Notes: generated by a model from the letters alone, not told the origin. 64,000 bases of DNA from Macrophomina tecta (GCA_024180945.1 JAKSGN010000036.1:558001-622000); one strand, 5' to 3'; shown: positions 23,666 through 35,500, counted from the first letter of the stretch. Program-made: numbers and translations.

Positions 23666-24700
23666 TTACACGCCCGACACGTAGTCGAGCTCGACCACGA
23701 GCAGCGCAAACGCCATCCCCGCCACCACTAGCACCCGCCACGCCTCCCCGCAGGCCGTTTCGGCGAACTCCCAGTGCGCGTAGCTTGCTGCTTTCCCTCC
23801 TCTCTCCTGCTGCTGGTCATTCTCGTCCTCCCCTTCTCCCGCTTCAAGGTCTTCTTTCATGGCGCCCGTGGATGATGGTAATGAGGAGGAAGAGCACCTC
23901 CGCACCTTGTACCGCGCCCACTCCCCAATTACCGTCACGACGACGATGTTGAACAGCAGCATCTGCGCGAGTGAGCCCGGCATGAAAACGGGCCGCCGGA
24001 AGGGGTCAAGCGCGGAGGGGTAGATGGGGCCGCGTTGGAGGAGGCGCGTCAGCGTGGAGAGGAAGAGGACGAGGGGAAGGGTGGCGAGGCGGGCGGTCGT
24101 TGTTATTGTGCGGGAGGGTTGGAGAGGCTGCTGGTGGTGGTGGTGGTGATGGTGATGCGGTGATCTTGTTGTTGGTTTGTGGTGGATAATGGCGAGGGGG
24201 TTCTGCTCTGCCTCTGCCTCTTCCACTTCCTTTTCCTCTTCCCCTTTCTGCTCTTCCTCCTTCCCCTTTTCTTCATCAGAAGCTTGGCTGAGCGAGGCGT
24301 TGTTCGTCGTAGAGCGCCCTTCGCCCCGCTCTGCCTCTCCTCCCCGCTCCTCAACGCTCCCCCGCTCCGAGCTGGCGCTGCACCCCGTAACGCTGTCCTT
24401 AGCCCCGCACTTCCCCGGCGCCAGCTCTGCCTTCCACCGCTGCTCCAGCTGCTGCATGTCGCGCTCGTACTGGGCGACGGCGAGCATCAGTGCCGCGTGC
24501 TTAGACTGCCACGCGTCACGGTCGCGCTGCAGGTCGTCCAGCTTCTTGCGGTCGAGTTGGGCTTGGCGCCGGCATTGGTACAGGTTCTCCTCGGCAGCGG
24601 AGAGGGCTTGCGTGGAGTCGTAGAGTTTGCGCTCGTAGTCTTGCTTGTGGAGAGTGATGTTCTTGAGGGATTTGCTGAGGAAGGTGGTGCGTTTGGGCAT
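23666..24700 (-). CDS. Coiled-coil membrane protein of unknown function
   Basis: A single exon encodes 344 residues starting MPKRTTFLSKSLKN. Residues 10-90 form a strong coiled coil (KQDYERKLYDSTQALSAAEE, then DDLQRDRDAW). An acidic Glu/Lys-rich linker (about 105-170) is followed by an eight-histidine run (about 182-189). Three hydrophobic segments come next: LATLPLVLFLSTLTRLL (about 207), MLLFNIVVVTVIGEW (about 249) and VLVVAGMAFALLVVELDY near the C-terminus, separated by an acidic Gln/Glu loop. This suggests a membrane-anchored protein with a cytosolic coiled coil. I do not recognise the family. The His run and acidic linker come from trinucleotide-rich DNA and may be species-specific. The first ATG lies just downstream of a G11-12 run at about 24711-24722 in the leader. 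Confidence 0.72.
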   Translation of the reverse strand: MPKRTTFLSKSLKNITLHKQDYERKLYDSTQALSAAEENLYQCRRQAQLDRKKLDDLQRDRDAWQSKHAALMLAVAQYERDMQQLEQRWKAELAPGKCGAKDSVTGCSASSERGSVEERGGEAERGEGRSTTNNASLSQASDEEKGKEEEQKGEEEKEVEEAEAEQNPLAIIHHKPTTRSPHHHHHHHHQQPLQPSRTITTTARLATLPLVLFLSTLTRLLQRGPIYPSALDPFRRPVFMPGSLAQMLLFNIVVVTVIGEWARYKVRRCSSSSLPSSTGAMKEDLEAGEGEDENDQQQERGGKAASYAHWEFAETACGEAWRVLVVAGMAFALLVVELDYVSGV

Positions 24701-24722
24701 TTCTTGCGTGGGGGGGGGGGGT

Positions 24723-25190
24723 GAAGGTGGTGATGGTGAGTGCTGAGGGAGGTCGGGGTAGGGGTTGGGAGCACCTCCGGGGGATGGAGGTCGCGGATTT
24801 TCTTTGGAAGATGTTTTTTTTTGGGGGGTGAGAGAGTCTCACCCTTTTCGATTTTGTAGTCTTTTTTTGGACCGGTGATCTGGGTCTTGGGACGTGCGGC
24901 TCTGGCTCTTGGAGACCGAGAACCGTGGCTGATGCTCAGGGTCAGCTCACGCGCTCGGCAGATCAAGGTCGACGTGGCTTGATGGAACGTTTGACTGCAG
25001 GAACCACGTCATGATGATCTGCCTTAGCTTATAAACTTACTCACGAGGCGGTGAGATCTGCAAGGCGTCTCTTTGGGGGGACTGTGCGCTGATGGCAATG
25101 CCATGGCTTGTGGGGGAGGATGGTTTGCGGAAGGCCCCGTTTCGACCCGCTGTGCTCTCCTTGCGGATTCTGAAGGGCTGTAGTCAATTC
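24723..25190. promoter_or_regulatory. Upstream region of the coiled-coil gene
   Basis: Pyrimidine-rich on the gene strand near 24790-24880, consistent with a fungal promoter/leader. No specific motif was recognised. Confidence 0.35.
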
Positions 25191-25812
25191 TCACAAAGGG
25201 ATTTCTGAGGGAACATCATCTATTTGGGGTATTGAACTGAATTTTTGATCTTCGCAAAGACTTGTACAAGACAAATCAGATCTGTTCCAGACAGTCTGCC
25301 ATAAGGTTTGAATGATATATCCGAACATGAAACCAGAAACACGGCAACGCCAGAAATCAACCGCAAATCTGTATACCTCAATCGAAACATGACTCAAGCG
25401 AGCGGTCTTCCACCAGACAAGACAACTAAGCGTTACCCCCAGAACTTCAATCGTTAGAGCCCGAAGATATTGTTCGCGCGGTACACCGCCAAGAAGAATG
25501 AAATGCGCCCAGAAGTAGCTGCAAGTTGTCCGGCAACAATCACAGCACCAAAAAAAAAAAATTAAATCATGCGGCACTCAAGACCAAAATATCCCCACCC
25601 AGGCCGCATGTATACCGCCAGGTTCTTGGGCCGAGCAAGAATCTTTTCCTTGTCTCGGATTGTAGAGAGGATGCTAAAGCATTCTCGAAGTCCAGAAGGG
25701 CACTATGTAAGACGCGTAGACCTAGGAAGATGCATGAGAGGATGGTTAGGAGGGCAATGAGACATATGATTGCGTCTTCTATGGAATCATCTGCGACTAC
25801 CCGCTGTGGCAT
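25191..25812 (-). pseudogene. Possible broken or intron-split membrane protein gene
   Basis: The first frame, from the ATG at 25812, reads 81 residues with a credible membrane segment (DAIICLIALLTILSCIFLGL) and stops at 25567. Immediately after the stop the same frame continues with another hydrophobic, protein-like stretch (GAVIVAGQLAATSG) across a T run, then stops again. A second frame carries EQYLRALTIEVLGVTLSCLV and YRFAVDFWRCRVSGFMFGYI to 25191. The three pieces read as one polytopic membrane protein broken by one stop and one frame change. Either introns that I cannot place (no good donor is visible) or decay explains this. No family was recognised. Confidence 0.35.
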
Positions 25813-26253
25813 TGGATGACGTTGCTACCATCATGTAATACCATTGGGAAAGTGGCACTTCTATAGGACGAAGCAAGCCGTAGGGGAGATTGGACGAGTT
25901 CGTTCTCAAGTACGGAAATTGAAAGTGAGTTTCATATTACTGCTCGTTCACCATCGCGAAATGATCCATAGGCGGACAAAACTGGAGTTTGGGGCCTGAA
26001 CCATCCGTATCTGACTCGATATTTCAAGATCTTGGGAGCTTCTTCCATTGCTTTCCTATTTCCTCGAAGTGGCGGCCCTTGTCAAACTGTAAAGCCATGA
26101 TAGGACGAGTCCTTGGCTTGCCTTACTGCCCAGATTAGGTTAGCCCCCTCGCTCGCGTCACTGTTTGGGCAACAACTACCGACTGCGTACAGCTCGCAGC
26201 TTCTTCCGCAACTTCAACTCGAGCCAACCCTCCCAAGAAATTCACCTTTGGTG

Positions 26254-26544
26254 ATGGGTACGGTCCACAAGCATCTTGCACTTTCAGGTGCGAGCGAGGC
26301 TGATGAATCGCATCGCCGAAGGATCAGGAGCGAACTTAGGACCCAGGATGGCAGCAAAGAGCCATATATGGCATTCACACAGGAGCGGTTGCCAAACTCT
26401 TGGGAAATTGGCATATCTGACACGTCGGACTGGGATGGGAGCGATGAAGATGACACTGACAGTCTGAACGGAATCGACATTAGCAGAATGGACACGGCTT
26501 ACGTCATCGACGAGAAATACTTGGGAAGGGACAGCACGCGCTGA
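26254..26544 (+). CDS. Small hypothetical protein (96 residues)
   Basis: The frame from the ATG at 26254 encodes a 96-residue hydrophilic protein with an acidic C-terminal half (GISDTSDWDGSDEDDTDSLN) and a closing YVIDEKYLGRDSTR. Composition is not random for the local base content, and the frame extends 47 codons further 5' to 26113. There is no domain, signal peptide or homologue I can name. It may be a lone exon or chance; it lies close to the 3' end of the APH-like gene on the other strand. Confidence 0.3.
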   Translation: MGTVHKHLALSGASEADESHRRRIRSELRTQDGSKEPYMAFTQERLPNSWEIGISDTSDWDGSDEDDTDSLNGIDISRMDTAYVIDEKYLGRDSTR

Positions 26545-26730
26545 AGCAGCCCCAGCAAGCAAGGCGAGATATGGGTTGGTTCAGCTATTTCGGGGAATCG
26601 CGCATGCGATAGTCGGCATGCAGTGGCTTTTCGGCGTGAAGCACAGAAAATGGCGAGAAGATAGGAATGAAGGTCAAATCACACACTTCCACACGATATC
26701 GTTGGTGTCCGCAGCTCCGCAAGTAGTACT

Positions 26731-27858
26731 TCACTCCAACAGTCCCAACACCGGCTCCAACGGCCCCGCCCTCACAAACTCCCAATCACTACCGCGCCCA
26801 CGCATTATGTACTCCCTCCCAAACTTGACCAGCTCCCCCGTCTCCTCCTTCCCACACCACTCCACCCGCGTCGGCCAAAACGCCACATGCACCCCAAAAT
26901 GCACCACCAGCCTCTCCAGAAACCGCTCCCCCAGAACCCCGCCCTGCTCCCTGGCCGCCGCCACATACGCCTCCAAAAACGCCCGCACCAACCCCTTGCC
27001 CCCGCGAAACCGGTCCAGCAAGTACGCCTCGGCCGCGAACTGCGCGACGTCTGTCGCGCCCGTCCCGCGCCGCGTCATCTCCCAGTCGACGATGCTCAGC
27101 GTCATGCTACCGTCCTCCGTCCCCTCCTCCACCAGCACGTTCCCCGGCCAGAAGTCCCCGTGGCATACGCACTCGTCGTCGGTGAGGAGGAGCGGGCCGT
27201 ATGACGCGTCGACGTCGCTCGCGAGGGCGGTGTCGAGGCCGTGCAGGGCGAAGGCCTCGGCGAGGTGCGCGTAGGCGTGGCGGTAGATATTCTTGGCGGT
27301 CGTGTTGTCGTTGAAGGGGCGGCGGAGGTTGCGCGTGCGGTGGTGGAGCTGGGCCAGCCAGGTGCCGAGGGCGGCACCGATGGAGGGGATGAGGGCGGGT
27401 GTGGCGGTCGAGGAGGTGGTGGTGGTGGTGGAATACCAGGATTTGAGGTTGGACGGGCCGGCGTCGTCCATGACGATGATGTGCGCGGTGGGGTCGGTGT
27501 GGTGGAGGGTGGGGATGCGGACGGTTGGGGCGGCAGGGGCGAGTTGGGTGCTGCGCAGGTGTGGGCCATTGGGTTGGTCGCAGCATGGGCATGGAGGGGG
27601 GTGGACCTACGTGCTCAGTGTTTGTGGTAGGAGAGAGAGGGCGTTGCCTTCGAATTGGATGCGGTCGACGTCGAAGGGGAAGTCGGGGTGGTTCTTGATG
27701 TATGGTTCGGCATGCTTCAAGACCCTCGTCTCGCCTGAGGGTAGGGTCAGGCGCCACACGTAGTTGGCTGTGCCTCCGGATAGTGGTTCAACCGAAGTAA
27801 ACTCAATACCCGTAGAACGGAGATAGTCCTCAAGCTGAGGTGTTGTAGTGATGGCCAT
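26731..27858 (-). CDS. Aminoglycoside phosphotransferase/choline kinase-fold small-molecule kinase
   Basis: Exons are 27858-27611 and 27550-26731; 355 residues. The intron donor GTAGGT follows QTLST and the acceptor is TGCGCAG. Features of the APH family: an N-lobe with a Gly-rich LSGGTANYVWRL strand and a VLKHAEPY lysine (about residues 28-50); the interlobe hinge IVMDDAGP; the catalytic loop CHGDFWPGNVLVEE (D215, N220); and the metal-binding IVDWEMTRRG (D238). Fungal relatives are annotated as phosphotransferase-family proteins or methylthioribose/choline-kinase-like; the substrate cannot be inferred, and antibiotic resistance should not be assumed. The tail ends LEPVLGLLE. An in-frame ATG seven codons upstream (27879) is an alternative start. 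Confidence 0.88.
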
Positions 27859-28909
27859 TTTGGATAACAATAGAAACAAGAAGTTCAGCTAAGCGGTGTA
27901 GCCAAAAAAAAAAAAGCAGGCTGTGGGCGGAGATAGTGTAGGTAGTTGGAAAGAGGGATATGTTGGGCTCTGACCGCAGCACCAGGCTCTCAGGATGATG
28001 GTGAAAGTCTAATTGTGGCGTCGATACGCTACAGGGGTATGGCAGAACAAAGAGCGGAGGAGGCTGGCTTGGAAGATTGTTCGTATGGTTGCTGGCGGAT
28101 CAGCGCGAGGTTAAGTAGGGAGAATGCGGTTGGCACTTTCCTGATTCGGCAGGTACGGTGAACTACGGTGAGCCGGATGGAAAAACCTGGTGCATGAGTC
28201 ATGATGGATCAGAGTCCGACTGCATACAAGTGCCAGATGTTTTAGCTTAAAAAAATAAGAACAAACTTGCGTGGGAGGTCGAAATACTCGCACTTATACG
28301 AAGGTTCAATGCTAAAGAGAACAACTTACATCCAGATGAATGTTTCAGTTCCGTATGTTTACCCTATCGCCAATGCTTCGGAGCGGTGTCATTCAGCTCA
28401 GTCACGGTCTGCCAGAGGTGCCACTGCGGGGTTCTCCATTCCAGCTGCTGTCGGTTCCCCCAGGCAAAGCCCACATTGAAGGACCTCGAGGCTGAGGAGC
28501 CTCAAAGCTCGCACCATGTTTTAAAGACTAGCGGATCTCTCCAAGCTTTCATGAGTGGCGATCCTGAGATGCACAGACAGAGTCGTGAGTCGTTCAGACT
28601 CGCGCGAGTCGAGATGAAGATGGTTCAACGGTTCGCTGCCCGCAGATCGCTGGGCAGCCTGGATCGTTCCCGCCAACAATCTACCGGGATTCAGCCGATA
28701 GTGTAAACAGACGGACCGCCAACAACCGTTCAAAGCTAGTCAATCCCTCCAGATCTCCAATGCGCCCTGTCCTCTCCTAACCCACTGCCAAACGCCTGAG
28801 ACCACCTCCGAACGCCCAAGGCTCATGTCAGACGCGCCTGCTCGGCTCTTACGGCGTCTGTAGTCTCCGACGACGCGCTCGGCTTCTCCACGCGTCACTA
28901 CCGCCGGCC
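27859..28909. promoter_or_regulatory. Divergent intergenic region, APH-like kinase / Fta1-like gene
   Basis: About 1.05 kb between divergent start codons. It contains an A run near 27903-27914 and otherwise unremarkable sequence; small open frames here show no domain. Confidence 0.45.
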
Positions 28910-30349
28910 ATGACCGATCCCATACCCAAATATCCGCTGTACGACGCAACCTTCACCGCATACCGACTCTCGCCCCTCTACCATGGCCCTAACCCGCTCC
29001 TCGAAGAACCCACCCTCCGCATGCATGCGCGCCGTTTGCGCGATATCCTCCGCGGCGACATCCTGCGCGGCGTCGACATCGGCGGCGGCAACACAGACGG
29101 CAGCACCTCCGGCACACTCGAACGCTGCACATGGGACCTCATCGGCGACGAAGTCTCCTGGCAGCGACTACACCAGCCGGGCGCCGAAGAACAAGAAGCA
29201 GAACAACCGGGCGAGCTGACCGATGCGCCGTCGCTCGCCCCCTCCGAAGCGCGCGGCATCCACGTCGAGTTGCGCTACCAAAAAGCAACCTACACCGCAC
29301 TCCTCCTGCGCGACCCAGAGAACCCCTCAGCAACGCCTCCCGACTTCACTTCGCTCCCCCTCCTCCTCGTACGCATGCCCGCCGCTCTCCGCGCCACCTT
29401 CAACACCTACCTGACCACAGCCTTCGACACCCGCCTTGCGCTGCTGCGCCTCCCCTCCCGCTTCCTCTGCACGACGCTCGAGTCCATCCTCTGCCACACC
29501 CCTACCGCCGACCTCCTCACCCGCCTCCAACTCCAACTCTCCTTCCCGACCGCCTGCTCCACCGCGACCCTGCGCAACATCGACATTACCCTCGCTCCCG
29601 GCGACATCGCGAGCTTCGTCGAGCGCGGCGCCGCATTACTGCCCTCGGTAAGAACAAAGAACGGTAGCAGCAGCAACAACAACGACAAAAACAACATTGC
29701 CGGCCCGTTCACCGCCGCCCTCGCCGCGTACCTTGATACACATCTCGCGCTCGATTTTGCGCACGAGGGCGTGCGCGCCGCGAAGGTTGTAGTGCCGCCG
29801 CTGCTGGCGCTGTCGGCGGATGGGAAAGTGAAGATTTTTCCGCCGCCGCAGACGGCGGAAACGGCGGATGGACCGGGTGGTGCGTGGTCGGTGGAGGAGG
29901 TGAAGGGGCTGGTGGAGGGGATTTATGCGGCGTTGGTGAGGGCGGCGAGGGGGGCGCCGGTGGGGGAAGAGGCGGTTTTGGCGGTGAGGGAGGAGCAGGG
30001 CAAGGGGAACAGGAGGGAGAAGGAATTGGCGGCGCAGGGGAAAGGAAAGGGGAAGAAGCGCGCTTTGGGGAAGGGCGATAAGAATGCCGATGGTGGTGGG
30101 AAGAAGAAAAGGCCTGCGCCGCCTTCTCCGGCGGAAAAGAGGTGGGCGGGACGGAGGCGGGATGTGGAGGGAGAAAATGAGGACGCAGAGGACGAAGGCG
30201 CGGATGTCGATGCCGATGGAGAGAGTGGGGACGAAGAAGAGGTTGTTGCTGGCTCGGCGGCAGCGGGTGCGGGCAGGTTGAGCGTCCCCCAAGAACCGCC
30301 GCCGCCGTACGAATTGCACGATCCAGCCATTGTTGGCAGAGGGCGGTGA
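28910..30349 (+). CDS. fta1: Kinetochore protein CENP-L / Sim4-complex subunit Fta1-like
   Basis: A single exon encodes 479 residues. The N-terminal half reads like the Fta1/CENP-L domain: YPLYDATFTAYRLSPLYHG, RLRDILRGDILRGV, then CTWDLIGDEVSW; later segments FDTRLALLRLPSRFLCTTLE and DTHLALDFAHEGVRAAKV fit the second part of the domain. CENP-L (Fta1, yeast Iml3) pairs with CENP-N in the inner-kinetochore CCAN/Sim4 complex at centromeres. The last 130 residues are disordered, first Lys-rich (GKGKGKKRALGKGDK, a probable nuclear localisation signal), then strongly acidic. A Ser/Asn-rich insertion sits near residue 248. Identification rests on remembered family motifs, so a structural search should confirm it. 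Divergent from the APH-like gene. Confidence 0.7.
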   Translation: MTDPIPKYPLYDATFTAYRLSPLYHGPNPLLEEPTLRMHARRLRDILRGDILRGVDIGGGNTDGSTSGTLERCTWDLIGDEVSWQRLHQPGAEEQEAEQPGELTDAPSLAPSEARGIHVELRYQKATYTALLLRDPENPSATPPDFTSLPLLLVRMPAALRATFNTYLTTAFDTRLALLRLPSRFLCTTLESILCHTPTADLLTRLQLQLSFPTACSTATLRNIDITLAPGDIASFVERGAALLPSVRTKNGSSSNNNDKNNIAGPFTAALAAYLDTHLALDFAHEGVRAAKVVVPPLLALSADGKVKIFPPPQTAETADGPGGAWSVEEVKGLVEGIYAALVRAARGAPVGEEAVLAVREEQGKGNRREKELAAQGKGKGKKRALGKGDKNADGGGKKKRPAPPSPAEKRWAGRRRDVEGENEDAEDEGADVDADGESGDEEEVVAGSAAAGAGRLSVPQEPPPPYELHDPAIVGRGR

Positions 30350-30880
30350 TTCACGACTTCCATGGTACACGAACGAGCGCTTTTCCCAAACATCGTTCGT
30401 CGTCATCAGGTTCGTCAAATGAGCGATCGTCATGCTCGGGTCGGGCGTCGGGTTTTGCTTGGGCGGGAATCGGGTGTTGTCGGGCGGCTGCATTACCACA
30501 TCCGCCTTATCTGATTGTTTTGATATACCCACTACGGCAATTTGTACTTTTTCGCGCAGCGCTTTGGCCATTCTGCGTGCATTTATCCGCGTGGACGAAA
30601 AAGAAAAAAAGAAAAATTCACTTCCACAATGCTGGATGATACGGGCGCGAGTGAACACTTAACAAGTTTCTCTTCTAATGCCCTCCAATCAGATCCTCTT
30701 CTTGTCTACTACTTCCGATGTGTTATTGCTTTATGATACAGCCACGACAGAGTTACACATGACAAGAATTCCCCCACCTTTAACCCAGCCGCAATTGCAA
30801 CTCTTCTATACTCGTGAATTGGAACCGCTTAAGCTCCCAAAAATTTTATTTAAAAAATCCTCGAAAGGGGTTCCTTTCAT
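30350..30880. other. Convergent 3' spacer
   Basis: This lies between the stops of the Fta1-like gene and IDH2. AT content rises towards 30860, consistent with 3' UTRs. Nothing else was recognised. Confidence 0.5.
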
Positions 30881-32244
30881 TTACAAAGCCTTAATGACGG
30901 CGTCGGCGTACTCGTGAGTCTTGGCCTTGCCGCCCAGGTCACCGGTAATCGTCTGCAAGGTTTGCGTTAGCCAATGCCGAATCGCGGGCTCGTGACCATT
31001 TGCGGACAGGGGTCCGCGTGCGATCTGTTGTGTAACTTACCTTGCCCTCAGCGAGGACCTTGAAGATGGCGCTCTGGATCTTGTTGGCATGCTCGTGCAG
31101 GCCCATGTGCTGGAGCATCATGATGGAAGAGAGGAGCAGAGCAGTGGGGTTGGCCAGGCTCTTGCCAGCGATATCGGGGGCGGAACCGTGCACGGCCTCG
31201 AAGATGGAGCACTCGTCACCAATGTTGCCGGAGGGAGTAAGACCAAGGCCACCAATCAGACCGGCGCACATGTCGGACAGAATGTCGCCGTAGAGGTTGG
31301 GCATGACCAGGACCTTGTCGTTGTACGGGATGGGGTCGGTGACCATCTTCAGGCAGGTGTTGTCGAGAAGCTCGGCGTCGAACTCAATGTCGGGGTACTC
31401 CTTGGCGAGCTCGCGGGCGATGTTCAGGAACAGACCGTCGGACATCTTCATGATAGTGGCCTTGTGGACGGCGCGAACCTTCTTGCGGCCGATCTCCTGG
31501 GCGTGCTGGAAGGCGTAGCGCAGGACACGCTCGGAAGCCTCGCGGGTGATGAGCTTGATGCTCTGAACGACACCATCGACGACCACGTGCTCAATGCCAG
31601 AGTACTCGCCCTCAGTGTTCTCACGGATCAGGACGGTGTCGACGTTGTCGTACGGAGTCTTGTAACCGGCAATGGACTTGCAAGGACGGACGTTGGCGAA
31701 GAGGTTGAAGGTACGGCGCAGCGTCAGGTTGAGGGAGACATGGCCCTTGCCGACGGGAGTCTGTATGCATGGTGGTTAGGCGGCGAGACGGAGGAGGCTC
31801 GGGGAGGGCATTGCGGGAAGCGTACGGCGAGAGGGCCCTTGAGGGCGACGTAGTTGCGGGTGACGCTGTCAATGGCCTCCTGGGGAATAGTGGTCTTGCC
31901 GTCGACAAGACGGGGGGTGACGTCGACGCTCTCCCACTTGATGGGGACCTGTGGAGTGGTGTCAACGCGGTCGCTCTGCGGCGGGCGGGCGGATGGATGG
32001 ATGGGCGTACGTTGGCAGCCGAGTAGATGTCCTTGACGGACTGGGCAATCTCGGTGCCGATGCCATCGCCCTCGATAAGGGTGACGGTGTACTTGCCGTC
32101 GTTGCCCTTGGTGCCCTTGAACTTGGCAACGCGGTCCTCGCTGGCGACGGCGTAGGTCCTCGCGGCGGCGGGGGCCCAGCGCTGGGCGGGACGAGCCTGG
32201 CGCAGGCATTGCCTGGCGGGAGCGGCGAAGCGAGTGGCCAGCAT
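30881..32244 (-). CDS. IDH2: Mitochondrial NAD-dependent isocitrate dehydrogenase, catalytic subunit 2
   Basis: Exons are 32244-32011, 31948-31826, 31760-31041 and 30952-30881, all joined in phase 0; 382 residues. An Arg/Ala-rich, acid-free N-terminus ([20 protein letters not shown]) is a mitochondrial presequence. The body is nearly textbook Idh2: [40 protein letters not shown], the substrate loop [37 protein letters not shown], then [19 protein letters not shown] and [14 protein letters not shown]. Idh2 pairs with Idh1 as an octamer that oxidises isocitrate to 2-oxoglutarate in the TCA cycle, activated by AMP. The short last exon encodes TITGDLGG...VIKAL. Divergent from SEC5 with 325 bp between start codons. 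Confidence 0.97.
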
Positions 32245-32569
32245 TGTGGACGGGTGGGTGAGCGGAGAGGCGATGGGCGGGAGTGCGGGTGGGTGCAGCG
32301 GAAGGCTGGTGTTGTGGATGAAGCTCTTTCAGCGCGCGCAATTAGTTCATCTGCCAAGGCGCAAACCGGGTGCAGCAGGGAAATGCTTCGGGTCGCTGTC
32401 GGCTGCGCGCGCGGCATCTGCGCCAGCCTCGCTCACCGCCCGCCCCAAGGCCCGCCCACGACGCTGCCCTGCGTCGGAGCTAGTGAACGTATGCCGCAGC
32501 TAGCTGCTGCCGCCCGACAAAGAGACCACCACCGCCCCCCGCCTCGTCCTCGCCTCCACACGCCGCGCA
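32245..32569. promoter_or_regulatory. Divergent promoter, IDH2 / SEC5
   Basis: 325 bp between the two start codons must hold both promoters. GC-rich, without an obvious TATA box. Confidence 0.5.
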
Positions 32570-35500
32570 ATGGCTTCCAATCCGGAGCAGCAGCTGCTCG
32601 AGCACTACAACCTCAAGACCCTCTACCCCTCAGAGTGGCCCGCCGAGAAGGACGAGGCCGACGACTCCGACGACGAGCCGCAGCCCGCCCAGAAGCCGGG
32701 CGATGTCCAGCGCAGGCGCTCGCGCTACTCGGTCCTCGAGCGCTCTGGCGTGCGCAGTAGCGTCCTAAACACCGAGAAGACAAAGGAGGGCGTCGACACT
32801 CTCGTGCAAAAGGACGAGCCCGATCCCCTGGGCAACGCCTCCAGCGTCGTGAACGTGCTGCGACAAAGGGGCCTGCCGGTTGAGGATGACTTGAAGCTCC
32901 GTGTGTGCTCAGATTACCGTGCTGCCCTGAGATTGGTCTGACCTGAGCGCAGGAAACCGCTTTCTGCTGTCGTCTACCACCTTCAACCCCGGTCTTTTCC
33001 TGTCGCAAGTTCACAGCGATGCTTCTACCGAGTCGCTCCTGCAAGGCCTGGATTTCCTCTCGCGGTCTATCGAGAAAAAGTCCGCTTCGCTCAAAGTCCT
33101 CGTCGAGAGCAACTTCGAACGCTTCGTGCGCGCCAAGACAACCATCGACAATGTGTACATGGAAATGCGAGATCAGGGTCGGGATCCCACCCCTGCCGGC
33201 CATTCCAGATCAGGGTCTCGCCAATTCAGTGGAAGACAGAGCGCCCATTACCGCCGAGCCAGTCAGGCGCTCGTGGCTCCGGGCCAGGCGCCAGTCGCCG
33301 ACAAAAGGAAGACTGCTCTGACCAAGGAGAGCGAGTACGGTGTGCAGGGGATCAAGGCCCCGCTTTTGGAGGTTGCAGTCAAGGCTGAGGAAATCTGGGG
33401 TCCTGCTCTGGGAGGGCGTGAGCGGGGTGAAATGCTCAAATCCATCCTTGCTTCTGTTGAGAAACACCGAAACCTTTTCGAGATCGGCGCATCTATCCAG
33501 GACTGTATCAAGAGACGGGATTACGACTTGCTTCCGGAGGAGTACAACAAAGCTCGCAGATACGCCGCCGATGCCAAGAGGATTGTGGAAAATGCCCAAG
33601 ACAACCGTACTGCTCTTACGGACCAAGAAATCCACCAAGTGATTGTGACAGCCCGCATGTGGACGGATGTAGAGGAACAAATATCGCTCTTCAAGCGTGA
33701 CCTCTGGAAGAGATTGGCCGGAACGCACTTTACAAAGCAAACGGCATCCGATGACGACAAGCCCGAGCAACACATGACGCTGATCAAGCTTCTTTTGGAA
33801 TTGGGCGTCGAAGACAACCCGATCTGGGTATGGCTGCTCAGTCGCTATGACTTCTTGAAGACGAAGATTACTGCCACGCTCGAACGGTCTAAGGTGGAGC
33901 TTGAAATCCTCCGCCGTCGTCTTGGAAACGGAGAGAAGCCAACCTTAAGGCAGATCGCCATGCATTTGCGCTCGGCTGAAAGCCTTGATAAGCCAAACAC
34001 CGCTGCTAAGATTGACACGACTAAGGTCATCGACTTCTGGGACCATGAGCTGCAATCGCTGAATGCCCTGCTCTCGCCACAGGGCGGTGTTTTGGGAGAG
34101 GTGGTTGAGTATTGGGAGACTGCGCAATCATTCATTGACGGCAAAGCCCAAAGGACACTACCAATTGGCCCCGATGGGAAGAGTAAGGAGCATCATCGGT
34201 TATCTTCGGATGGCGTAGGGGATTTGCAGAGTGGTGCGAAGGAACTCGTGAATCTGATCAGGGAGGGAGTGCAATCCTTTTTCACTGATCCTCCGATCGA
34301 GGACATTTCACTACTGTACTCGCCTATTCCCGTGACGCCTGCAACGCCGAGGACTCCGATCTCTGGAGCGTTGACTCCCGGCTTGGACGCCAGGTTCAAG
34401 ATCGATGGCAATAACCCACCGCCCTCTCCGAGGACCGGAGCCGGATGGGAGAAGTACGGGTTCTGGGCCCCATATGCCAACTCTCTTAGCGGTGTGCACT
34501 ATTTGAGCAGGATCCTCGTCCTAGTCGGCTCCGCCGCCAGTGAAATCAGCGCTATGCGGATTGGTCGGGACGGGAGCCGTGCAAATGAAGAGCTCAAGCT
34601 CTTCGTGGGCGCTATCCGTGAGCGTTGTGTACAAGCCGTGTGTGCCGCCTGGGGCGAGGATGCTGACTACGTCAAATTGCTTGAAGACTGGACACGCTGT
34701 TCCGATAACAAATATCTGACCAACATGCCATTCCGCTTTGTCGCCTTGGACAACTCTCTACTGGCCACCATGCAGAAGATGCTCTACTTGTCCGAGGCCA
34801 TGACCAGGTCCAGCGCTGGGGAAGTTGTCGTGCCCCCTTCGAACAAATTACTCGCCATGGTGCGAAGCCAGTTCGTCACTAGCATTTACAAGGTGCTGCA
34901 AGGAATGGTGGAGAATGTAGAGCGGCCAAAGAAGTTTGACAACTCGGGATGGGAAGATGACGTTGACGGCCTTACCCTGCCACTCCGTACTTTGACCAAC
35001 AGGGACCTCAGCATCAATGCGGTCGATGCAACGGATAAGGTAATACACCCTCACCGTTCATTGTGGCGACCAACACTCACACCAACAGAACATTCGTATC
35101 CTCCTTACGCTCTCCAATTTGCAGGCGCTGCGTACCGACCTCATCCCGCAGCTGATCTCACAATACGAGCAACACTTCTCAGTCAAGCTGGAAGAAGGCG
35201 CCAAGATCGACGATGCCCTTTCCCAGATCTACGCACGCCTCTTCCAATCATACACGTCGCCAATCAGCACCAAGCTCTCAGCCATCATCAAGCACGGCAT
35301 CACCGCGGAGAACTGGGAACCAGACACCAACCGCCCCGTCGATGCACGCGCTTACGTATACGACGTGCTACTCGAGCTGGTAGTCGTGCACACGCAAGTT
35401 TCGACCACTGCCGCGCCTCTGACCTCGCAGATCCTCAAGTACCTCCTGGAGCAGGTCAGCAAGCACCTCATCGAGAACTTCAAGGCGCGTCCGCGCTACT

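Noticed and set aside
26731..27858. Reading the APH-fold gene as an antibiotic-resistance determinant
   Set aside because: The fold is shared by many fungal small-molecule kinases; nothing in the sequence or neighbourhood indicates an aminoglycoside substrate.
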